Shown: in pieces, positions 9,271-18,376 of the stretch
Layout: each line of letters opens with the position of its first letter
Numbering within the stretch: the first letter of the stretch is position 1
Assembly: GCA_019359035.1 (NCBI GenBank)
Contig: JAHHIC010000074.1
Coordinates: forward strand, 358,774 to 422,773
DNA length: 64,000 bases
Direction of reading: 5' to 3'
Origin: Scytonematopsis contorta HA4267-MV1
GTDB taxonomy: Bacteria; Cyanobacteriota; Cyanobacteriia; Cyanobacteriales; Nostocaceae
Notes under the pieces: model-generated
Databases searched by the model: none
Seen by the model: only the letters and a program-made list of their open reading frames with translations
Told to the model about the DNA's origin: nothing
Position numbers and translations under genes: made by a program

Positions 9271-9774
9271 TTGGTCATCCGAATTTGGGAGCAAGATTCT
9301 GCTTTATTTATCAAGAATAAAGCATTATTGCCGCTAGCACCATTAACCAGAACAGACTCACCTCAAAGATTACTATCCCAGGTTGCTGAAGAAATTGCTA
9401 AAATTCCAAATAGAGAAACCAAACAAAATATTGTCGGATACACAGGGATATTAGCTGGTTTACGTTTAGATAAAGACTTCATTCGTCAATTATTGAGCGA
9501 GGATATTATGCAAGACTCTGTAATTTATCAAGATATACTCCAGAAAGGAGAGCAACGAGGAGAAAAAAGAGGAGAACAACGAGGAGAACAAAGAGAAGCT
9601 TTTCGCTTCTTAAATCGTCAGATAAACAAGCGCTTTGGTGAAGTAAACTCCTCAATTATCGAGCGTATTCGAGTTTTACCTACCGAACAGTTGGAAATTT
9701 TAGGAGAAGAATTTTTAGATTTTTCTGATTTGGCTGATTTGTGTAATTGGTTAGACCTGCATTCAGGTAGTTAA
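9271..9774 (+). pseudogene. 5'-truncated Rpn/DUF4351-type gene (PD-(D/E)XK nuclease family remnant)
   Basis: The frame encodes 167 residues that match the C-terminal half of the cyanobacterial Rpn-type recombination-promoting nuclease family: a helical segment, a charged linker with GEQRGEKR repeats (about residues 97-112), and a DUF4351 domain (FRFLNRQINKRFGEV ... LADLCNWL). Full-length members are roughly twice as long and carry a PD-(D/E)XK nuclease domain at the N-terminus, which is missing here. The apparent start is a TTG placed directly at the end of a TTTTGAA repeat run, so the 5' part was probably lost by recombination at the repeat. A partial copy of its 3' end follows in tandem. 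Confidence 0.75.
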
Positions 9775-9800
9775 TTAAACCATCTGTTTAGGGGGATATT

Positions 9801-10043
9801 ATGCAAGACTCTGTAATTTATCAAGATATACTCCAGAAAGGAGAGCAACGAGGAGAAAAAAGAGAAGCTTTTCGCTTCTTAAACCTTCTGATAAACAAGC
9901 GCTTTGGTGAAGTAGACTCCTCAATTATCGAGCGTCTTCAAGTTTTATCTACCGAACAGTTGGAAATTTTAGGAGAAGAATTTTTAGATTTTTCCGATTT
10001 GGCTGATTTATGTAATTGGTTAGGTCAGCATTCAGGTAGTTAA
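9801..10043 (+). pseudogene. Tandem partial copy of the DUF4351 gene 3' end
   Basis: Encodes 80 residues nearly identical to the last part of the preceding frame, beginning at the internal ATG that corresponds to 9508. The linker is shorter by eight residues (one GEQRGEQR-type block fewer). The duplicated unit includes the trailing sequence after the stop (TTAATTA-ACCATCTGT), which shows a direct tandem duplication of about 270 bp. A few substitutions separate the copies (for example RQINK versus LLINK). It could be translated as a small DUF4351 protein, but a duplication remnant is the simpler reading. Confidence 0.75.
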
Positions 10044-10102
10044 TTAGACCATCTGTGGTCAGAGCTAATAACTTTCAATTTCATACATTTAATAAGGTAG
10101 TA

Positions 10103-11500
10103 ATGATTATGAAAGTCAAATGCCTTAAAATGGAGGCTTTTCGTGGTATCGGTGATTTGACATTAAAATTTGGTGATACCAATGCAATTGTATTTATTGG
10201 TATTAACGGTGTAGGGAAGTCGAGTATTCTTGATTGTCTCGCGATTCTTTTATCGCAACTGATAGGAAGAATTACACAAAATGAAAACTTTGAACCTAAT
10301 TTTAATACAGGAATTAATATAGCAGCGGAGAGTATTACTATACAGGGTAGTAGTATACATGGAGATATTTATTTTTATCCGAGAGGAAGTAATCAACTAA
10401 GCTATTTGCAAGAATCACAACTTAAAATATTAAATTTGGACAGTCAAGATATTACTAAAGGAGGTAATAAAACAAAAGTTGAAATTACAATTGTATCAGA
10501 AGAATTACTAACTAAAAGTTGGTATTTAACTCAATCATTAGAAGAGGATATACCCAATTTTATCGATAAGCACACACAATTAAACTCACTAGTAGAACAA
10601 ATAAATAAGCGCTGGAAAGAAAATCGAGAGACAGCTATACCGCTGGCTGTTTTTTATAAAGTAAATCGTGCGGTTATTAATATCCCTCTTGATAGTCCTA
10701 CGAATTACTCATTTAAGCAAACAGACGCTTACGAGCAAGCATTAAGCGGGATTCAGATAAATTTCGATACTTTCTTCCAATGGTTTAAAAATTTGGAAGA
10801 TTTGGAAAACGAGAAAAGAAGAGATGACCAAAATTACCGCAATCATCAGTTAGAAGCAGTAAGAGAAGCAGTTTATTCATTAATTCCTGATTTTTCTAAC
10901 TTGCGGATGCGACGTTTTCCTTTAAGAATGACCGTAGAAAAGCGAGGAGAAGAATTTACAGTTAATCAACTTTCCGATGGTGAAAAATGCCTACTCGCGA
11001 TGGTAGGAGATTTAGCAAGACGCTTAGCCATTGCAAATCCAAGTTTAGAAAATCCCCTAAATGGAGAAGGTGTAGTTTTAATAGATGAAATTGAGCTACA
11101 TCTTCATCCTAAATGGCAAAGAGAAATTATTCCGGCTTTAAGTAGAACATTTTCCAATTGCCAATTTATAGTTACGACTCATTCCCCACAAGTAATTAGT
11201 CATGTTGAACCTGAAGGAATTTTCATACTAGAAAAAACAAATGCTGGTGTTATCGCAAAACGCCCAGAAAGTTCTTTTGGTCGAGATAGCAATCGCATAT
11301 TGGAAGACTTGATGGGTGTACCAGCACGTCCACAAGAAATAAAAGATACTTTACATCAATTATTTCAGCTTATCGAAGAAGGAAATCTTGAGGATGCGAA
11401 AAAATTACGCCAAGAAATTGTTAATATGATTGGTGATGACGAGCCAGAATTAGTAAAAGCAAGTGTATCTATCCGACGTAAAGAGATTTTAAAGCGGTGA
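10103..11500 (+). CDS. ptuA: AAA ATPase of a Septu-like defence system (PtuA)
   Basis: ABC/SMC-like AAA ATPase of 465 aa, the sensor/ATPase half of a Septu-type two-gene antiphage system. Visible motifs: N-terminal strand with Walker A GINGVGKSS (residues 33-41), an ABC-type signature QLSDGEKCLL, Walker B VVLIDEIELHLHPKW, and a terminal THSPQVI switch His. The segment between is helical and charged, as in OLD/RecF-like ATPases. The open frame reaches a GTG at 10055, but the ATG at 10103 (AAGG at 10094-10097) or 10109 fits the family N-terminus (MKVKCLKMEAFRGI). Its stop overlaps the HNH gene start by 4 bp, so the two are translationally coupled. Known Septu pairs have this order and size; defence function here is inferred. 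Confidence 0.82.
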   Translation: MIMKVKCLKMEAFRGIGDLTLKFGDTNAIVFIGINGVGKSSILDCLAILLSQLIGRITQNENFEPNFNTGINIAAESITIQGSSIHGDIYFYPRGSNQLSYLQESQLKILNLDSQDITKGGNKTKVEITIVSEELLTKSWYLTQSLEEDIPNFIDKHTQLNSLVEQINKRWKENRETAIPLAVFYKVNRAVINIPLDSPTNYSFKQTDAYEQALSGIQINFDTFFQWFKNLEDLENEKRRDDQNYRNHQLEAVREAVYSLIPDFSNLRMRRFPLRMTVEKRGEEFTVNQLSDGEKCLLAMVGDLARRLAIANPSLENPLNGEGVVLIDEIELHLHPKWQREIIPALSRTFSNCQFIVTTHSPQVISHVEPEGIFILEKTNAGVIAKRPESSFGRDSNRILEDLMGVPARPQEIKDTLHQLFQLIEEGNLEDAKKLRQEIVNMIGDDEPELVKASVSIRRKEILKR

Positions 11501-12138
11501 AATATATCAACAAAAGTGAGGAGCCAGAAAGCTTTATAACTTGGAAACAATCAGCTAATGATGACTGGCAACCCAATTGGGAAAACTTTGGTAGACCTCA
11601 GAAACAAGACGTACATAATTCCTTATTGCAGGAGCAAGGATTTATTTGTTGCTACTGTGGAAGACGCATATCAAACGAAAGTAGCCATATTGAACATTTC
11701 AAACCAAGGAAAAACTACCCTGAGCTAGCTTTAAAATACACGAATTTATTAGCTTCTTGTCAAAGAGAAACTGAGCGCAAAGAACCTTTACATTGTGGAA
11801 GAAGTAAGGATGAGTGGTATGAAGAAGATTTAATGATTTCTCCACTAGATGCTAATTGTGCTGATTTTTTTAGATATACAGAAGATGGGCAAATTTTACC
11901 AATAGAATATCCAAGTAAAAAATCAGCTGCTAAGACTACGATTGATAGACTCGCTTTAAATATTGATAACCTCAAAAATCTAAGAAGTAGTGCTATTCAA
12001 GGAGCTTTAGAAGGATTTGATGATTTTTCTGATGAGGAAAAATTACTATTGATTCAAGGTTTTGAACAACGTAATAGCGATTATAAATATGAAGAATTTT
12101 GCGCGGCAATTGTTTATGTATTGAAGCAGTATGTATGA
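11497..12138 (+). CDS. ptuB: HNH endonuclease of a Septu-like defence system (PtuB)
   Basis: Nuclease half of the Septu-like pair, 213 aa, TIGR02646/PtuB-like. Metal-binding and catalytic HNH elements: CCYC (51-54), HIEHFKPR (64-71), YTNLLASC (81-88) and the HCG (99-101) typical of PtuB proteins. The start is a GTG that overlaps the ptuA stop in a GTGA, with no ATG nearby, which indicates coupled translation. PtuB also occurs with retron Ec78, but no reverse transcriptase gene is present here, so this is a stand-alone Septu-type locus. The C-terminal helical region is complete and no frame damage is seen, so the system looks intact. Confidence 0.83.
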   Translation: MKYINKSEEPESFITWKQSANDDWQPNWENFGRPQKQDVHNSLLQEQGFICCYCGRRISNESSHIEHFKPRKNYPELALKYTNLLASCQRETERKEPLHCGRSKDEWYEEDLMISPLDANCADFFRYTEDGQILPIEYPSKKSAAKTTIDRLALNIDNLKNLRSSAIQGALEGFDDFSDEEKLLLIQGFEQRNSDYKYEEFCAAIVYVLKQYV

Positions 12139-12319
12139 AATACAGCACTTTGTAGGTAAATAATTTATGTAGCTTCATGTGAAAACTCTTGTGGGGTGGG
12201 CATCCTTGCCCGCCCAGTCAGTTGCACTTATTAGTTGCACTTATGAGTTGTACTTATTAGTTGCACTTAACTTACTTAAAATATGTCGCAAGCTATCGCG
12301 CATTTAATTAATATAATAA
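12139..12319. repeat. Interspersed GTGGGGTGGGCATCC repeat and 13-nt tandem repeat
   Basis: At 12191-12216 lies a copy of a GC-rich repeat (CTTGTGGGGTGGGCATCC, then TTGCCCGCC) also found at 63729-63756 and inverted near 58597-58626. It is followed at about 12222-12270 by four tandem copies of a 13-nt unit (AGTTGCACTTATT with point changes). No gene is seen. Confidence 0.7.
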
Positions 12320-12985
12320 CTACCTATCCGAAGCCAACTTATCGGCAATACGAGTAGTTTCTGGCAAACGATATTTAGGCGTACACTTCATAACATAATC
12401 AATTGCCGTAGCTAAGCTGATACGATGGCCGCTAGAAACATAGAGTGGTCTAACATTATCGCGTGTACGTAAAACAGCTCCAATAGTCTCCCCCTTATCT
12501 GTTAAAGGTTGGAAACTACCTCGCGTTTCAGCTAATAGTTCATGTTTACCAATTAATAAAGATTTAGCTACCCCTATAGTTGGCATATCTATAATCACTC
12601 CCAAATGACAAGCAATCCCCAGTCGCCGAGGGTGAGCGATTCCTTGTCCATCACATAATATAATGTCTGGTGTAGTTCCAATTTTTTCCAAAGCATCCAG
12701 AACAGCTGGAATTTCTCGAAAGGAGAGAAAACCAGGGATATAAGGAAATGTTGTTGGACGGTAAGCTAAAGCTGTTTCTACTAGTTGTAAATCAGGAAAG
12801 CTTAAAACAGCAACAGCAGCACGGCTGATAGTCCCGTCAGCTTCAAATCCCATATCTACTCCGGCAACATACCGCACTATTTCAGGAAGTTTATCTTCAG
12901 TAATAACCTCGTTTCTTAGTTGTTGTTGGATAATTACTGCTTCTTCTGTAGTTAAATCCCAAGAATGACGTTGGTTAAATTTCAT
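12320..12985 (-). CDS. nfi: Endonuclease V (deoxyinosine 3' endonuclease)
   Basis: DNA repair enzyme that cuts at the second phosphodiester 3' of deoxyinosine. The 221-aa protein has the family length and its active-site residues: D44 in VAGVDMGF, the PYIPG wedge (81-85) and E91 in LSFRE, D112 in ILCDGQG, and H118 in GIAHPRRLG, plus the conserved VAKSLL lysine region. ATG at 12985. It is a single gene, convergent with ptuB and divergent from the membrane protein gene that follows. Confidence 0.93.
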   Translation of the reverse strand: MKFNQRHSWDLTTEEAVIIQQQLRNEVITEDKLPEIVRYVAGVDMGFEADGTISRAAVAVLSFPDLQLVETALAYRPTTFPYIPGFLSFREIPAVLDALEKIGTTPDIILCDGQGIAHPRRLGIACHLGVIIDMPTIGVAKSLLIGKHELLAETRGSFQPLTDKGETIGAVLRTRDNVRPLYVSSGHRISLATAIDYVMKCTPKYRLPETTRIADKLASDR

Positions 12986-13168
12986 ATTTTTAGTTTTTTT
13001 TAAAATATTTTTCTAGATAGATGTATTTTTTACATAAATTTGATAAAACAGCATCGATTAATGACCGATTCTGAAGTAATATTTAGTACTTATCTTAGTA
13101 CTTAATATTAGTACTTGTGCTCATGCGTCAATTAGGATGCAGTCAAATTTAATCCCAATAGTGTGTGT

Positions 13169-14272
13169 ATGATGAGAAAATCTGTATGGCCAGTGTGGTT
13201 ACCCTATCCTAGCTCCTGGTGTAATGCGTTAATTTTATCTTTGTTATTGACTGGATTTGTGGTAATTTTGGGAATTACAGGCGGTTTAAGCGAGAATTTT
13301 GCTAAAATGCAGCAAAATCCAGAGCTATATACAGTCTCATTAATATTTTTATTGATATTACCTATACCTGTGATTGCGCTTGTGCATCACTTTATTTTAA
13401 TCAGTTTTCTCCCGATGATTACTAAAGCACAGGTAAGTAGGAATATAGGATTTTTTCCTTCTGTTCTTAGTTGGAAAGAAGGTTTATATAGTTGGCTAGT
13501 ATTTATTTTATCTACAGCTATAGCAATTTTACTTTGCACAATTATTTTACCGTTGTTTCAAGTCACCTACAAAGAACTTATTTACCAGGAAAGCCAACGT
13601 CATAGAAATATCCAAGCAACTTTTGCAATTTTATGGCTAATAAGTGCAGCAGGATTTTACCAACTTGAATATCTTGCTAAACGTCGTTTAAATTCTGATG
13701 ATTTAATTGCTGTTACTCCAGAAATTGTAGATTTAGAACCAGCTAAAATTGGTACTAACACTAGGTCTAAATGGGATGAACCAGTATTTGTTGATAGTAA
13801 ACCAAGGAGTAATAGCACAACAGTTACAGAATCTGTATCAAGGTTAATTAAAAAAAATAGAAATTTACCGAAAAGGTTATTTATTGTTATTTTTGTTCCT
13901 CTAGTAATTGCTTGGCTATATTTCTTTGTCAATTTACCAGCAGTCAAAGAGAATTTATCTACTAATTTGGCATTAGAAATACCAACACAACAAAGCCCTA
14001 ATACACCTAGCGCAACAAATGCTAAATTTGAATCTTCTGAAAACGATATTTTTGAACAGGCTGTAGATTTGGGTAATAGTGCTGAAGATTTGGCAAAGTT
14101 TGCTAGCTCAAAAGAAGAATGGAAAGCTGTTGCTAGTCAGTGGAAGGCTTCTATTACACTCTTGAAACGTGTGTCTTCTGATAATCCTAATTATGTGCTT
14201 GCGGAAGCAAAAGCATATGAGTTTCAGAAAAAGTTAAATTTAGCACGGAAGAATGCGAAGGCTGCGAAATAA
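13169..14272 (+). CDS. Hypothetical cyanobacterial membrane protein
   Basis: No known function. The protein is about 367 aa from the ATG at 13169 (a second ATG follows directly at 13172; the frame also reaches a GTG at 13163). Four or five membrane helices are visible: about residues 20-40, 58-85, 110-135, 150-165 and, after a polar loop, one near 235-255 (FIVIFVPLVIAWLYFFV). The C-terminal 80 residues are soluble and helical with an SxxWxxAxxxWKASITLLKRV pattern followed by an Asn-Pro-x-Tyr and a Lys-rich tail, a module seen at the end of many cyanobacterial hypothetical proteins. The layout suggests an envelope or stress role, but this is not supported further. Confidence 0.75.
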   Translation: MMRKSVWPVWLPYPSSWCNALILSLLLTGFVVILGITGGLSENFAKMQQNPELYTVSLIFLLILPIPVIALVHHFILISFLPMITKAQVSRNIGFFPSVLSWKEGLYSWLVFILSTAIAILLCTIILPLFQVTYKELIYQESQRHRNIQATFAILWLISAAGFYQLEYLAKRRLNSDDLIAVTPEIVDLEPAKIGTNTRSKWDEPVFVDSKPRSNSTTVTESVSRLIKKNRNLPKRLFIVIFVPLVIAWLYFFVNLPAVKENLSTNLALEIPTQQSPNTPSATNAKFESSENDIFEQAVDLGNSAEDLAKFASSKEEWKAVASQWKASITLLKRVSSDNPNYVLAEAKAYEFQKKLNLARKNAKAAK

Positions 14273-14337
14273 TACTTGCTAGAATAATCTTCCACTAAAC
14301 TAATATTCTCTTAAATATGGTCGTCACCCCCACATAG

Positions 14338-14497
14338 CAACCCCACCCCCAACCCTCTCCCCGCAAGCGAGGAGGGGGCTACAATAAATGCATAAAAAGA
14401 TAGTTAGTTTCTTTACTTAATTTTTAACTCTCCAAAGGATATATCAAAATAGTAGCCCCCTCCCTGCGTGCGGGGAGGGGGTTGGGGGGTGGGGTTT
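14338..14497. repeat. GC-rich inverted-repeat element between convergent genes
   Basis: Two arms of about 44 bp (14339-14383 and 14452-14496), each built on CCCCACCCCCAACCC and GGAGGGGGCTAC, are reverse complements and flank about 70 bp of AT-rich DNA. A single related arm is at about 37026-37069. It lies between the 3' ends of the membrane protein gene and lpxB and may act as a bidirectional terminator; its form is that of a dispersed palindromic repeat. Confidence 0.75.
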
Positions 14498-14517
14498 CAT
14501 GTGCGGGTATTGTGTAT

Positions 14518-15678
14518 CTAACAACTCCCCACCATTTGCAAAATCTCCCCCGCAGTCCTATCACAAACCCCAACTTCCCCCAAGCTATGACACATTTCTT
14601 CATAATCAGCTTGCATTTGCTGTTTTCTTTGAGAATTTAACAGCAATTCCATCGCTGCTTGAGTTAGGTTTTCTTTAGTCGCTCTTTCTTGAATAAATTC
14701 AGGAACGATTTCTCGCATCACGACTAAATTTGTGGGTGAAGCAAAAGGTATAGAAAATTTGACTAATTTACCAATCCATTCGGTAAAAGGACTTAATTTA
14801 TAAATGACTACCTGAGGTACTTTCAACAGTGCCAACTCTAAATTAACAGTACCAGACTTAGTGATTGCTAAGTCTGACGCTGCTATTACTTCTTTGCTTT
14901 TACCTGATACTAATGTCGCGTTTAATCCGTATTCTTGTACAGCTTTATTAATAGCTTCTCGATAAATTTCTAAAGATATAGGGATAAAAAATTTAACTGA
15001 TGGTAGTTTTGCTTGAATTTCCTGCGCTGCTTCAAATATTACTGGTAAAAGATATTTGATTTCCTGACGACGAGAAGCCGGTAAAAGAGCTATTGCAATT
15101 TCATCATGAGAAATTTCCAAGTCAGCACGCGCAGCTTCTCGCGAAGGAGCTTGTTGCATTCTATCAACCAAAGGATGACCAACCCAAGAAACTTCTGCGC
15201 CTCTTTCCTTGTAATAACGGGCTTCCTCTGGAAATATGGCAAATAATTTATCAGTAAAATTAACAATAGCGGATGTTTTTCTTGAACCAAGAGACCAAAC
15301 CCATTCCTGTGGTGCAATGTAATACGCAACAGGTACATCAGGTAAATTGCGTTTAAGAAATTTACCAATAGCCACATTCGGTCCCATATAGTCAATTAGT
15401 ACTACTAAATCAGGAGGATTCTGTTTTAGGTAAGTAATTGCCCGTCGCTGTATGGACAGTGTAGACAAGATATGAGGCACAGCTTCCACAAGGCCAATAG
15501 AGCTAATAGCGCTGGTATTGGCTAACAAAGTAGCCCCAGCAGCAGCCATTTTTTCTCCACCCAATGCCACAATTTCTAACTCTAACTTAGCTAAAACAGC
15601 TTGGCGTTTGAGTCCTTCAATTAACATCGACCCTTGTAAATCACCAGACACATCGCCGGTACTAATAAAAATTTTCAT
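14518..15678 (-). CDS. lpxB: Lipid-A-disaccharide synthase
   Basis: Glycosyltransferase (GT19) that joins UDP-2,3-diacylglucosamine to lipid X to form the lipid A disaccharide at the inner membrane. The 386-aa protein has the family start (MKIFISTGDVSGDLQGS), the LIDYMGPN and YYIAPQEWVW segments, the GHPLVD motif, ALLPASRRQEI, and the donor-binding SGTVNLELAL near residue 285. It is the last gene of the bamA-lpxC-fabZ-lpxA-lpxB series; 149 bp with short tandem repeats separate it from lpxA, so an independent promoter or processing in that gap is possible. Confidence 0.95.
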   Translation of the reverse strand: MKIFISTGDVSGDLQGSMLIEGLKRQAVLAKLELEIVALGGEKMAAAGATLLANTSAISSIGLVEAVPHILSTLSIQRRAITYLKQNPPDLVVLIDYMGPNVAIGKFLKRNLPDVPVAYYIAPQEWVWSLGSRKTSAIVNFTDKLFAIFPEEARYYKERGAEVSWVGHPLVDRMQQAPSREAARADLEISHDEIAIALLPASRRQEIKYLLPVIFEAAQEIQAKLPSVKFFIPISLEIYREAINKAVQEYGLNATLVSGKSKEVIAASDLAITKSGTVNLELALLKVPQVVIYKLSPFTEWIGKLVKFSIPFASPTNLVVMREIVPEFIQERATKENLTQAAMELLLNSQRKQQMQADYEEMCHSLGEVGVCDRTAGEILQMVGSC

Positions 15679-15685
15679 TATTGGT

Positions 15686-15827
15686 TGTGATTTATCAGTT
15701 GTTCAGTTGTCAGTTGTCAATTGTCAGTTGTCGGTTGTCAATGGTAAATAGTCAGTTATTAATTGTTTTCCCGCTGACTACTTACCGTTAACTACTGACA
15801 AATAACTAATAACTCATAACTTATAAA
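15686..15827. repeat. Short tandem repeats (CAGTTGT family) between lpxB and lpxA
   Basis: The gap consists almost wholly of degenerate 7-nt repeats (CAGTTGT, CAATTGT, CAGTTAT) in one half and complementary forms in the other (ACTACTGACAAATAACTAAT), so it can fold back on itself. It belongs to the same repeat class as the other gaps in this envelope cluster. Confidence 0.7.
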
Positions 15828-16646
15828 TTAAGACTCATCACTGCCAGTGCCTCTGCCCTTACCGGGTACTAAGCCCCGTCTACCAGGCATTTGCGACAGC
15901 AATAAAAAGCGGCGCAGGTGTTGTAATATCGCGGTATCTCCTAATATTTCTAACTGTTCTAGAGCGTCTTTAAAATTTAATTCCGAACGATAAAGAATGC
16001 GGAAGGCTTTTCTTAAAGTTTGTAGCTCGCTGTTAGTATAACCAGCGCGTTTTAGTCCAACTAAATTTAAAGTTCTAATTTTTGCTGGATTACCTTCTAC
16101 AAGCATAAACGGGGGAATATCTCGGTCAATACGAGCCATTCCACCCACCATCGCGTGCTGACCAATATGTACAAATTGGTGAACCCCCAAAACCCCGCTC
16201 AATCTGGCTTTGGATTCGATATGAACATGACCCGCTAAAGCGACCGAATTAGCAATAATGACATTATTTTCAATAACACAATTATGCCCAACATGGACAT
16301 AAGCCATTAGTAAATTACTATCACCAATAATTGTTGCTTCTTCGGGCCCGGTAGCGCGGTTAATCGTCACATATTCCCGAATCACATTATTGTCGCCAAT
16401 TTTGACCCAAGTCGGTTCTCCCACATATTTTAAGTCTTGAGGTTCCAATCCAATGGCGGCTCCAGGAAAAATTTGATTCCTTGCGCCAATTTCGGTCAAG
16501 CCGTCTAGCACTACGTGAGCGCCAATGACGGTTTCGGGACCTACTTTTACATGCCCTCCGATGACAGCATAGGCACCGACTTGCACTGATGGATGAAGGT
16601 CCGCATTCGGATGTATTACAGCTGTTGGATGTATTAGTGTCTTCAA
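15828..16646 (-). CDS. lpxA: UDP-N-acetylglucosamine acyltransferase
   Basis: First enzyme of lipid A synthesis: adds a 3-hydroxyacyl chain from ACP to UDP-GlcNAc. The protein (272 aa) has the left-handed beta-helix hexapeptide pattern (VKVGPETVIGAHVVL and similar) and the conserved HVGHNCVIENNVIIAN segment with the catalytic His, then GVLGVHQFVHIG. The start is a TTG at 16646: its product begins with the canonical MKTLIHPTAVIHPNA, GGAG lies about 9 nt upstream, and no earlier ATG exists. The C-terminal helical domain ends in a Gly/Arg-rich tail (MPGRRGLVPGKGRG) that looks lineage-specific. Confidence 0.95.
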   Translation of the reverse strand: MKTLIHPTAVIHPNADLHPSVQVGAYAVIGGHVKVGPETVIGAHVVLDGLTEIGARNQIFPGAAIGLEPQDLKYVGEPTWVKIGDNNVIREYVTINRATGPEEATIIGDSNLLMAYVHVGHNCVIENNVIIANSVALAGHVHIESKARLSGVLGVHQFVHIGQHAMVGGMARIDRDIPPFMLVEGNPAKIRTLNLVGLKRAGYTNSELQTLRKAFRILYRSELNFKDALEQLEILGDTAILQHLRRFLLLSQMPGRRGLVPGKGRGTGSDES

Positions 16647-16845
16647 GGGTAGTTCTCCGAAAACAGTAAGCGTGCTAAGTGTTTAAATAATCAGTAGCCA
16701 AAAATATCCGGTGTGCAGGTCGTGTGAGGGCGTTGAAATTAAGAGTTTATTTTATACTGTTATAGCTTGCATTTTCACTGATATCCTCAGGCAGGATTTA
16801 GCAAGGGTACGTCACGGTAAACGCACCCTTACCTCTCAGTAAAGT

Positions 16846-17370
16846 CTAGCTAACTAGGGAAAACATTAGTTCGCCTTCGCAAGCAAGCTGTCCGTCAACT
16901 TCGGCACGCGCCTGCATTTTACCGAAACGACGTTGTTTAACCCACAACAGTTCCACAGTCATAACGAGTTGGTCTCCTGGTATTACTTGACGACGGAATC
17001 GAACTTTATCTATACCTGCGAATAGAAATAATCCACCTTCCGTTTCAGCCATTTGAGTTAAGACGATACCACCCGTTTGTGCCATTGCTTCCACAATTAG
17101 CACCCCTGGCATAATTGGATGACCGGGGAAATGTCCTTGAAAAAAGGGTTCATTGAACGAAACGTTTTTAATGCCGACAGCGCTTTTACCTGGGGTGTAA
17201 TCAATTATCCGGTCTACCAGCAATAATGGGTAGCGGTGAGGTAACAGTTTTTGAATTTCTTCTACTGTAAAAGTAGTTTTAATTTCAGCTTTTTTGGCAT
17301 TATCAGGGCTGCTATCTAAAGATGTAGATGCTGCAACATCCGGAGTTTTTACTTCAGTGACGATTGACAT
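16846..17370 (-). CDS. fabZ: 3-hydroxyacyl-[ACP] dehydratase FabZ
   Basis: Dehydrates 3-hydroxyacyl-ACP in fatty acid elongation and so shares substrate with LpxA/LpxC. The open frame extends to 17436, but the ATG at 17370 (174 aa, [11 protein letters not shown]) is preferred because the extra upstream residues are Arg-rich and not family-like. After an approximately 40-residue N-terminal extension come [17 protein letters not shown], the active-site segment [18 protein letters not shown] with catalytic His and Glu, and [13 protein letters not shown]. Complete and on the same strand between lpxA and lpxC. Confidence 0.94.
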   Translation of the reverse strand: MSIVTEVKTPDVAASTSLDSSPDNAKKAEIKTTFTVEEIQKLLPHRYPLLLVDRIIDYTPGKSAVGIKNVSFNEPFFQGHFPGHPIMPGVLIVEAMAQTGGIVLTQMAETEGGLFLFAGIDKVRFRRQVIPGDQLVMTVELLWVKQRRFGKMQARAEVDGQLACEGELMFSLVS

Positions 17371-17448
17371 GGACTCTCTGCTTGGTATGGGACTGTGGTC
17401 TCGTTTGTAGGCTCTTGGTTTTGAACCTCCCCTCATTATTTCAGTTTT

Positions 17449-17526
17449 TAGTTGGTTGTTGACTGTTGGTTGTTGACTGTTGGTTGTTGACTGCTAACCG
17501 TCAACCGTTAACCGTCAACTGTGAAC
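17449..17526. repeat. GTTGACTGTTG short tandem repeats that form the end of lpxC
   Basis: Tandem copies of a 7-nt unit (TTGACTG, TTGGTTG, then CAACCGT) fill the fabZ-lpxC gap and run into the lpxC coding region: the last six residues (QLTVNG) and the TGA stop of lpxC at 17501-17503 are made of repeat units. Confidence 0.75.
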
Positions 17527-18376
17527 TAATTTCTAAAATCCTTTGTGCTAGCTGAATGTGTAAATTGTGGCTGGCTTTGTACGCCATATAGTGAGCAGTT
17601 GGGAGATTCCCAAGTAAACTCAAGTCTCCTACTAAATCCAGGATTTTATGGCGTACTGGCTCATTTGCAAATCTTAGGGGAGGGTTTAACCAACCTTCTG
17701 GTCCGCAAACCAATGCATTTTCTAAGCTTCCACCTTTAATTAATCCTAATTTTCTCAAATGTTCGATTTGATGCAACAAACCAAAAGTACGAGCGGGCGC
17801 AATTTCCTCTGCAAAGGTATTTTGCAGATTTTTGTCGAGCGACCAACTGTGCCATTGGTTACCAATTGCAGTTAAATCAAAATCAATACCATAAGTAAAA
17901 CGGGTTTCTGAAGAAGGTAAAGCGCAAACAAAAGCATCACCTTGATGTACCCATATTGGCTCGCTAATAATTGGCTCGCTGAGAGTTTTACTGATTTCGT
18001 TATCAGTAGCGCTTTGAGGTACTAAACCAACCTGGGCTATACTTTGTGCCCAAATCTGTGCTGAACCATCTAAAAGCGGTACTTCTGGTCCGTCAATTTC
18101 AATACGAACGTTGTTTACTCCCATACCACAAAGGGAAGCCAATAAATGTTCCACTGTGCGGACACTTGCTTCCCCTTTACCAAGCTGAGTAGAAAGAACT
18201 GTTTCATTCACAACCGTCACCTGTGCGGGAATTATCGGTTTATCCGGTAAATCCGTCCGCACAAAGTACCGTCCGCTACCAGAAGGTGCTGGTATGATAC
18301 GAACCTGGGTACTGACTCCACTGTGCAGTCCTACCCCTATGTGGGTAATTTCCCTGGCTATTGTGTGTTGTTGCAT
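17501..18376 (-). CDS. lpxC: UDP-3-O-acyl-N-acetylglucosamine deacetylase
   Basis: Zinc deacetylase that performs the committed step of lipid A synthesis. The 291-aa protein shows the family start ([17 protein letters not shown]), the zinc ligand in [11 protein letters not shown], the VPLLDGSA segment, and the C-terminal [14 protein letters not shown] motif with the remaining zinc ligands His and Asp and the nearby catalytic His (VRHKILD). ATG at 18376. Oddly, the final residues SQLTVNG and the stop are encoded by the adjacent short tandem repeats, so the natural C-terminus has been replaced or extended by a few residues; all catalytic residues lie upstream of this. Confidence 0.95.
   Translation of the reverse strand: MQQHTIAREITHIGVGLHSGVSTQVRIIPAPSGSGRYFVRTDLPDKPIIPAQVTVVNETVLSTQLGKGEASVRTVEHLLASLCGMGVNNVRIEIDGPEVPLLDGSAQIWAQSIAQVGLVPQSATDNEISKTLSEPIISEPIWVHQGDAFVCALPSSETRFTYGIDFDLTAIGNQWHSWSLDKNLQNTFAEEIAPARTFGLLHQIEHLRKLGLIKGGSLENALVCGPEGWLNPPLRFANEPVRHKILDLVGDLSLLGNLPTAHYMAYKASHNLHIQLAQRILEISSQLTVNG

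Noticed and set aside
10103..12138. Retron with PtuAB effectors
   Set aside because: Neither a reverse transcriptase gene nor an msr/msd-like segment is present nearby.
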